Part shown: in pieces, positions 59,101 to 64,000 of the stretch
Layout of the letters: each line of letters starts with the position of its first letter
Position numbering within the stretch: position 1 is the stretch's first letter
Assembly (NCBI GenBank): GCA_933207985.1
Contig: OW240914.1
Span: 291,939,712-292,003,711, forward strand
Reading direction: 5' to 3'
Source: Pelobates cultripes
Taxonomy: Eukaryota; Chordata; Amphibia; Anura; Pelobatidae
DNA: 64,000 nucleotides
Position numbers and translations under genes: made by a program
The notes under the pieces: generated by a model
What the model was told of the DNA's origin: nothing
The model's input: the letters and a program-made list of their open reading frames with translations, nothing else
Database searches by the model: none

Positions 59101-61650
59101 GTGTCCCTAGGGGCAATGTAAATACTGCCTTTTCTCTAAAAAGGCAGTGTTTGCTTAAAAATGCCTGAAGGCAGCCCCTATACTCACCAGAACAACCACA
59201 TTAAGCTGTTGTTGTTCTGGTGACTGTTGGGTACCTTTTTAATACTTACATGTCATCTAGAAATAATCTGTAAACCACTATTTTGTTTTAAGGGGGTCTT
59301 TATTTCATTCCATGCTCTGTTGGTTTGTGGATCAATATTTTATGTCCTCAACAGTATCCAAAAGTGCTTTATTGCATGCAGTGTGGATTCATGGTATTGG
59401 TCCATGATAACTAACCAAGTCGATAATGACACATCAGATATTTCTGAAATATATTTTTCCATAATGTCCAGTCACCCTTATGATTAAATGAGTGTCCTGT
59501 GTGTTTTTATGTTTCCACCACTGATCTAAATGTCTCTTAAGTTTTAAGTACATGTAAAAATAAATCCTCTTTGTAGCTGTGACTGCATTGTGCTTTATTG
59601 CATTTGGATCAGGAAGCAGTGTGTGTGTGTCAATGCCTAATGAAGAAATACATTTAGAAGTGTTAGCACATTACTTGTACTTGCCTCCTATCATGTCATT
59701 TCTTTGCAGAAATTGGAAGACCAGGAGTTATCTGCAAAGAAACAAAAAGAAAAGCTGAAATCAGAACAACAGAAACTCCGCCAGAGGTTAAAACTACTTC
59801 TTCCACCAACCAATACTGAGCGTCTCCGAACAGACAGCCTGGACTCTTCAGTCTTGTCTTCCGAGCACTCTGACCAAGGTGGGTAAACTATTTATGATGC
59901 GCAGTAGCTTCCACAGTCACTGTTGAAACCAGGTATTAAAGCTCCTAGGGATTAAATGCATTTTGGAGATATTATAGTGTATGACCATATACAATCTTTT
60001 CTTAAAATATATTTTAAAAAAATGTAGTTCATATAATCTGACTCATCTTTGTGCTCAGGATTGCAAATAAATGCTGACGGCTGTAATTAACACATTCTCT
60101 TGCAATAAAACAGGCATTATTGTATAGACAGGGCTTAAAATTTCCACTAGCCAATGGCGAGTAAATATTTAGCCCTGACAAGTAGAAATTCACCTCTGGT
60201 GAGAGTGCCATGGACTCTTTAGGTTATCAGTGGCTAGTAACTTCTAAGTCCTGGCTCATAATGTAAGGCTTGAAATTGTAACCGCCCGATGATGGTGGTG
60301 GTGGTGGTGGTAGTAGTAGTAGTAGTGTAGTAATACTGTTTCATAGCATAGTGTCACCTTGGGTGGTGCTCTAATGGAGATTTAACCAAGCAGAGTTTCT
60401 TACGTGCTTTCTTCTGTCTGCAGTTTGTATAGATCAGTTCTCATGTGCAGATAAATTGTATTGCAAAGCAGATTGGTAATTTCTGGAATGAAAGCCATTC
60501 CTTGTTACAGTGGCTAGTTTTCTGAATACTCTGTGTTTGGGAAAAGGCTTAAAAAAGTCTCTGATGGGATTTTCAAGCATTACATTATGATGTAATGTAC
60601 TGTTATCAGATAATCAGTATCTATAAATATAGTATACCTTCTATTTTGAGAAAAATCTAGTTACTGATTGTGGTAACAAATAATGGCCTTTGCTCTGTAG
60701 AAGTCTCCATTCTTCTGTGCTACATGGCTTTTACTTGATCAGAGAAGGTAATGCCACTCATTGGACTTCCACTACAATAGCCATGAGATAATACTCTGTC
60801 TGCATCAAGCATTTCAAACTCAAAGGCTAGCACGGCCAAATAAACCAGGTTTAAGTTTATTTGGGCCGCAAAAAAACAAACAAACCTTAGATTTTCATAG
60901 AAATGTAGATTTGTTTGAAAAGTACCGTATTAAAAAAAAAAAAGCATCCCTCAATACTAATTCCCATTCCTCCCTCTACTAAACCCCGGCCCTTGTTTTA
61001 AAAGAAAAAGAAAAAAAACATTGGCCAACAAGCAGACTCCACTCACATTGCTGCCAGTATGCGACTCTGGAGTCCAGCATTTGGTATACCCCCAATGGCA
61101 CCGTCCACACCCTGTGCCAAAGCGGATCCTCGCGCTATTCCTTGAAACCCTGTGAAGATGGAGCGTGTTGATGTGGCGTTGCGTAGTAAAGTTTGGCATT
61201 TGTTTATTGTTGTTGTGGTGTTTGTGTTTCTCCCCCCCTCCTTCTATTGTGCTTTATTGTAGTCCATAACTTAACTTATTGCATAAGTGACTTTTCTATT
61301 TATGCTGGATTTATATATAAAAAAAATAGTACAAGGTATAATTTCCTTTGTGTTTCTTGTGCTGACTGTAATGTATCTGTCATTTTAATACTCACATTTT
61401 TTTGGGTTCATTTATACACCCCTTTATTTTATTTTTAACTTTTTTAGCATTGATAGATGTGTTATATCAACAGGAATGTAATAAGAAACATATGTCTCTA
61501 CTAATCTTAATTTACTTTTATATCTCTGCAGAAGATTTGGAGGTAGACGTTGAGGGGATTATTCTCAGTGGGAACGAGGGTGACCTCTTTGTTTCGTTCA
61601 GTGCTGGCACAGAACACAGCTACTCTACTCCTGCTCATGCCTGGCTATGA
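48005..61650 (+). CDS. mxd3: MAX dimerization protein 3 (MAD3), bHLH-zipper repressor (6 coding exons, 199 aa)
   Basis: Coding exons 48005-48074, 50345-50441, 50970-50999, 58268-58382, 59710-59878 and 61532-61650 join into 199 codons plus stop; human MXD3 has about 206. Residues 1-20 form the SIN3-interaction domain ([18 protein letters not shown]). Residues 56-104 form the bHLH: His59, Glu63 and Arg67 are the E-box-reading residues of the [12 protein letters not shown] basic region, then helix-loop-helix [10 protein letters not shown] to [12 protein letters not shown]. Residues 105-140 are a leucine zipper. The tail has [18 protein letters not shown] and ends [12 protein letters not shown], close to the MXD3 C-terminus. 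Known role: heterodimerises with MAX at CACGTG sites, recruits SIN3-HDAC and opposes MYC, notably in S phase. The [11 protein letters not shown] start and the tail favour MXD3 over MXD1, MXD4 and MXI1. Confidence 0.96.
48096..49160. repeat. C-rich degenerate tandem array in mxd3 intron 1
   Basis: About 1.05 kb of units such as CCTACTGATCCTCTTGCCCC followed by more C, 22-35 bp each, drifting into a CCATCCCCTCCTACTGCTCC type at the 3' side. Strongly strand-asymmetric (polypyrimidine on +). Starts within about 20 bases of the exon 1 donor. Confidence 0.92.
49161..50344 (+). other. Rest of mxd3 intron 1
   Basis: AT-rich, no recognised element or exon; polypyrimidine tract and acceptor tttcag before 50345. 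Confidence 0.6.
50345..50441 (+). CDS. mxd3: mxd3 coding exon 2 (residues 24-56)
   Basis: Acceptor tacctttcag, donor AG|gtaagc. Encodes [13 protein letters not shown] followed by [15 protein letters not shown], a basic stretch likely to act as nuclear localisation signal. Confidence 0.95.
50970..50999 (+). CDS. mxd3: mxd3 coding exon 3 (residues 56-66), 30-nt micro-exon of the basic region
   Basis: Acceptor taatctgcag, donor AG|gtgagt. Encodes SVHNELEKH, carrying His59 and Glu63 of the E-box contact triad. Short basic-region exons are typical of MXD genes. Confidence 0.94.
51427..51940. mobile_element. T2/Kolobok-like MITE, old copy
   Basis: TGAAAGGTATACTATAGTGC at the left, CCTATAGTGTCCCTTGAA at the right; the terminal TTAA is mutated at both ends. 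Internal GAAGTGGTCTGGGTGC is retained. Confidence 0.65.
52060..52336. repeat. T2-like MITE fragment
   Basis: TTAAAGGGGCACTCAAAGCA and CATAACC follow the family left end; the right end is degraded. Confidence 0.4.
52337..52781. mobile_element. T2/Kolobok-like MITE, 445 bp
   Basis: AAAGGACCACTATAGTGCCA to CCTATAGTGGTCCTTTAA. Shares the core of 42929-43554 and 56799-57264 (TCACTGTGAAAATCACAGTG, CAGTTTCTCTGAAACTGC). Confidence 0.78.
53291..53708. mobile_element. T2/Kolobok-like MITE, second subfamily
   Basis: TTAATGGAACACTATAGGGT to ACTATAGGGTCCCTTTAA. Internal sequence differs from the GGACCACT subfamily and resembles 58545-59242. Confidence 0.72.
56021..56123. repeat. (GTT)n followed by (AT)n microsatellite
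   Basis: About 10 GTT units (56021-56051), then about 32 AT units; an allele-variable and breakage-prone type of tract in mxd3 intron 3. Confidence 0.93.
56124..56780. repeat. Unclassified repeat-like block
   Basis: CT-rich sequence with recurring TGCACTCC(A)GTGCT and TCAGTC motifs (56380-56500). It may be an LTR fragment; no terminal repeats or target duplication found. Confidence 0.3.
56799..57264. mobile_element. T2/Kolobok-like MITE, 466 bp
   Basis: TTAAAGGACCACTATAGTGC to GGAGTGGTCCTTTAA with TTAA at both ends. A short deletion near the right end removes part of the inverted repeat (GGTCTGGGTGCCTATAGTG is missing). Confidence 0.8.
58268..58382 (+). CDS. mxd3: mxd3 coding exon 4 (residues 66-104), helix-loop-helix
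   Basis: Acceptor tttgcag, donor AAG|gtgagt, phase 0. Encodes [17 protein letters not shown] and [14 protein letters not shown], both helices plus the loop. Confidence 0.95.
58545..59242. mobile_element. T2/Kolobok-like MITE in mxd3 intron 4, expanded by a tandem repeat
   Basis: TTAAATTATCACTATAGGGC to GGTACCTTTTTAA, related to 53291-53708. It carries the 85-bp tandem triplication listed separately. Confidence 0.7.
58856..59110. repeat. 85-bp tandem repeat, 3 copies, inside a MITE
   Basis: CTGAACGGCAGGGCTGC starts at 58866, 58951 and 59036; copies are almost identical (CAGTGGCC/CAGTAGCC). The sister MITE at 53291 has one unit, so the triplication is later. Confidence 0.92.
59710..59878 (+). 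CDS. mxd3: mxd3 coding exon 5 (residues 105-161), zipper and Ser-rich segment
   Basis: Acceptor tctttgcag, donor G|gtgggt. Encodes the KLEDQE zipper start, a Lys/Gln-rich coiled coil, then [19 protein letters not shown], which is strongly conserved among MXD3 proteins. Confidence 0.95.
59879..61531 (+). other. mxd3 intron 5
   Basis: Contains a (GGT)n-(AGT)n microsatellite at about 60293-60327; otherwise no recognised element or exon. Confidence 0.65.
61532..61650 (+). CDS. mxd3: mxd3 coding exon 6 (residues 161-199) and stop
   Basis: Acceptor atctctgcag. Encodes the acidic EDLEVDVEG segment and the C-terminal [17 protein letters not shown] at 61648-61650. Confidence 0.95.
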
Positions 61651-62250
61651 CAACAGAGGAAGAGCACAGACTTAATACAGCAACTGAAAGCAGTTTTCAT
61701 GGCTATGCCAGATAAAACAAAAAAGACGTGCATTATGACTTCATACATCACTCAATGATGTAGTCCTTTATATTTTATGTGTATCTCTTTTAGTTTTTAA
61801 ACCACAGTGGATTCTCCTGAAACTGAACTACTACTTCTCTTAAATTTTCCCAATGTGTTATTTTCGTAAGAAAAAAAGCAGGTTTTAATATTGGATTCCT
61901 AAATTTATTTTTAGATGATGGGCTGGTGCAATGGTGAGGACTGACCTGCTTTTGTCCATACCGAACACATATTCTTGGGATTTTATTTATTTTTTCCCTT
62001 CCTCCTTCTGTAAAGCTGTATAACTGCACTGATTGTCCATGGTCTCTGCACTCCAGTAAGTGGTGAAAGAAAAGAAAAAACTTCAGAACAAAATCCAGGC
62101 CTTGTAATAAATGATAGGTTAGGTAACATGAGCTACATTTACCCTGTTATTTTAAGTGGCAACTCTTCACTCAATTTGTGCATTGTATATTTTGCACAGG
62201 ACCCATGTGATCTATTTTGGGGTGTTTGGAAATAAAATGGCGCTGATGCC
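61651..62250 (+). other. Probable 3' UTR of mxd3
   Basis: Non-coding sequence after the stop. AATAAA occurs at 62108-62113 and 62231-62236; the second is followed by GT-rich sequence and is the likelier end. Confidence 0.5.
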
Positions 62251-63890
62251 CAGTATTGAGCACTAAGCCTGTTTCTAGCTTGACCCCAGTTGCATTATAA
62301 GTCCTATTTATTGTATTTAATTGAAATATTAATTTAGGCTAGGGTCTCCACCAGTGATTGATTCCGTGTGCACTAGTTGTGTGGAAGATTGCATTTAGCT
62401 AATTGTGCACTTGATGGGGAAACAAAAAACCTACATTGTTTATTTTAAGATGGCACTTATGTTATATGAAGTTTGACGTGTCACATAAACTCATTCTCTG
62501 CAAAGTTATATGCAAAAAAACCTCCCCTAAACTTTTGTTTGTGTTCTAGAATTTAATTTGTAATTATAGTGACCGCTATAATTACCCTGTCTCTGGATAT
62601 TTACATAGTGCATTGCAGATTATTTAATACCCTAAAGACTTTCTTGAATTTTTTTTTAAACAGACACAGTGAAGAAAACTCAAATGCGTTGCTTATTAAT
62701 GGTGTACAGTAATACATTTTCCAATCTTTTATTTTCAAGTCATTAATTTGGTGAGACATTTCCATAATTATACAATATACACCTGTTCGCCCTCGTTATG
62801 CACCATTCAGAGTCAAGTTACTGGTACTGAAGTTTTGCCCGTCTCTTGAGTCCTCGGGTGTCAAACCGCACCCCCTCGCCACCCGATGCTTGTATTGCTG
62901 GACTACAAATACCATAATTCACTGCAAGCCTATGCCTGTCAGAATCATGGGAGTTGCAGACCAATACTATTTAATTCACTAATCTGGGGATTGAGTGGAA
63001 ACTGATGGAGGAAGTTTAGCGGCCAAAATAGCCTAAATGGAAAAAAAAAAAAAAAAAAAAATTAAAAAAACTTCCATCTTTCCTATTATGGCTGAAGTTC
63101 ATATTCCTCCTTTCAATTTGTTACCATTTCTGGTTCAGTCAATAACCCCCTAATCTCACCAAAACACAGCATTATATCCTGGCCTGTAAAATGGCTCACA
63201 ATAACTGCACACTTACCCTCTAGCCTTTTCTACGGCCCTCTGACAACAGAATTGTTTTATTTTATTTTATTGCTACTGTGTTGTATCACTAAATTTTGTA
63301 TTCCTGCACTTACTGGATGGGGAAGAAAACCTGCCCTTTCAGGGTTTTGGCACAGCTGGTATTGGCACTCACTAATTTAGTAATAATTAACAACCAAAAC
63401 TAATTATTGCATTGGTAATTGGCCTTCCTTAAACCAGTTGCAAATATCCATTTGGGATATAATTGATATAAATATTTCCTTAAGAAGGGAGGTGACCTTA
63501 TTCCTGCTTTCTCTCCTTAATGGTGCAGTCTCACATTCCATGACCCAGCAAATATTCAGTGTAACAGAATGTAAATCCTGGGTTTTGAGGAGGAATCCTC
63601 AAACAAACTTTTTATATTGTTATCTATATTTTAGTAAATGTGTATTGTTCGTTAATAGTGTTGTGTAATTTATTTTTGTTAACACTACCACGCACCGCTT
63701 TTAAATTCTTTCCCTTGCAGTTATTTGGGGATAATTTGTCTAGCTGCACAGGTCACAAGACAGAATGTATCATATTTCCCTGTTCCCTACATATTTACTT
63801 GGAAAGTGGGAGAGGTGTTAGTTGAAATGGGATGTGATAACATGATGGAGAAAGTTGTAGAGATGGGAAGACTTCAAGACGGGGGAAGAA
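62251..63890. other. Region downstream of mxd3, no gene seen
   Basis: AT-rich. 62900-62960 contains CTACAAATACCATAATTCAC and ATCATGGGAGTTGCAGACC, a trace of the hAT-type MITE family of 12007. A poly(A) run is at 63041-63060. Confidence 0.45.
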
Positions 63891-63891
63891 C

Positions 63892-64000
63892 ACTGTGACG
63901 GAGCGCTGGCACTCTAACCGAGTACCTCCGCCAATCGATGCTGCTAGTGCTTGCCGAGGACTCCAAGCACTCCACCAGACACCATAAGCACTGCAGACCC
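63892..64000. repeat. Possible LTR start, cut by the window edge
   Basis: TGTGACGGAGCGCTGGCACT begins an abrupt G+C-rich segment in AT-rich surroundings and has a TG start. Only 109 bases are visible, so this is a guess. Confidence 0.25.

Overview
The window is vertebrate nuclear DNA, most likely from a frog with a large, repeat-rich genome. It has two multi-exon genes with GT-AG introns and vertebrate-type proteins, GC-rich promoter islands, and many short inverted-repeat elements. Several of these carry the TTAAAGG terminus described for the T2/Kolobok MITEs of Xenopus, alongside DIRS-like, Ty3/gypsy-like, Tc1-like and hAT-like remnants. The species cannot be fixed from the sequence. There are no prokaryotic genes, and I recognised no tRNA, rRNA or CRISPR array.

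Layout. 1-10.5 kb is repeat-dominated intergenic DNA: a DIRS-like remnant, LTR pieces, a Tc1-like transposase relic, and a gypsy-like fragment that carries an hAT-type end and a solo LTR. 10.5-33.2 kb holds a complete 13-coding-exon gene on the + strand for an LST2/ZFYVE28-like FYVE-domain protein of 587 residues. 33.2-47 kb is intergenic: a DIRS-like relic, a 1.1-kb solo LTR with perfect 5-bp target duplication, MITEs and a 2.35-kb minisatellite. 47-62.3 kb holds a complete six-coding-exon gene on the + strand for MXD3 (MAD3), 199 residues, whose promoter, 5' leader and first intron are rich in tandem repeats. 62.3-64 kb is gene-free, with a possible repeat starting at the right edge.

Both genes were assembled exon by exon. 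Every junction keeps frame, and one intron, inside the FYVE domain, uses a GC-AG splice pair. The neighbours do not form an operon or pathway. The FYVE protein should act on endosomes, as the known LST2/ZFYVE28 does for EGF receptor, while MXD3 is a nuclear MAX-dimerising repressor that recruits SIN3. Their adjacency is informative: in human, ZFYVE28 lies next to MXD4 on 4p16.3 in the same order and orientation (from memory), so this block looks like the other ohnologous copy, in which a ZFYVE28 paralogue is kept beside mxd3. No new multi-gene system is visible; the most interesting items are this paralogue, its GC-AG intron and the layered mobile elements.
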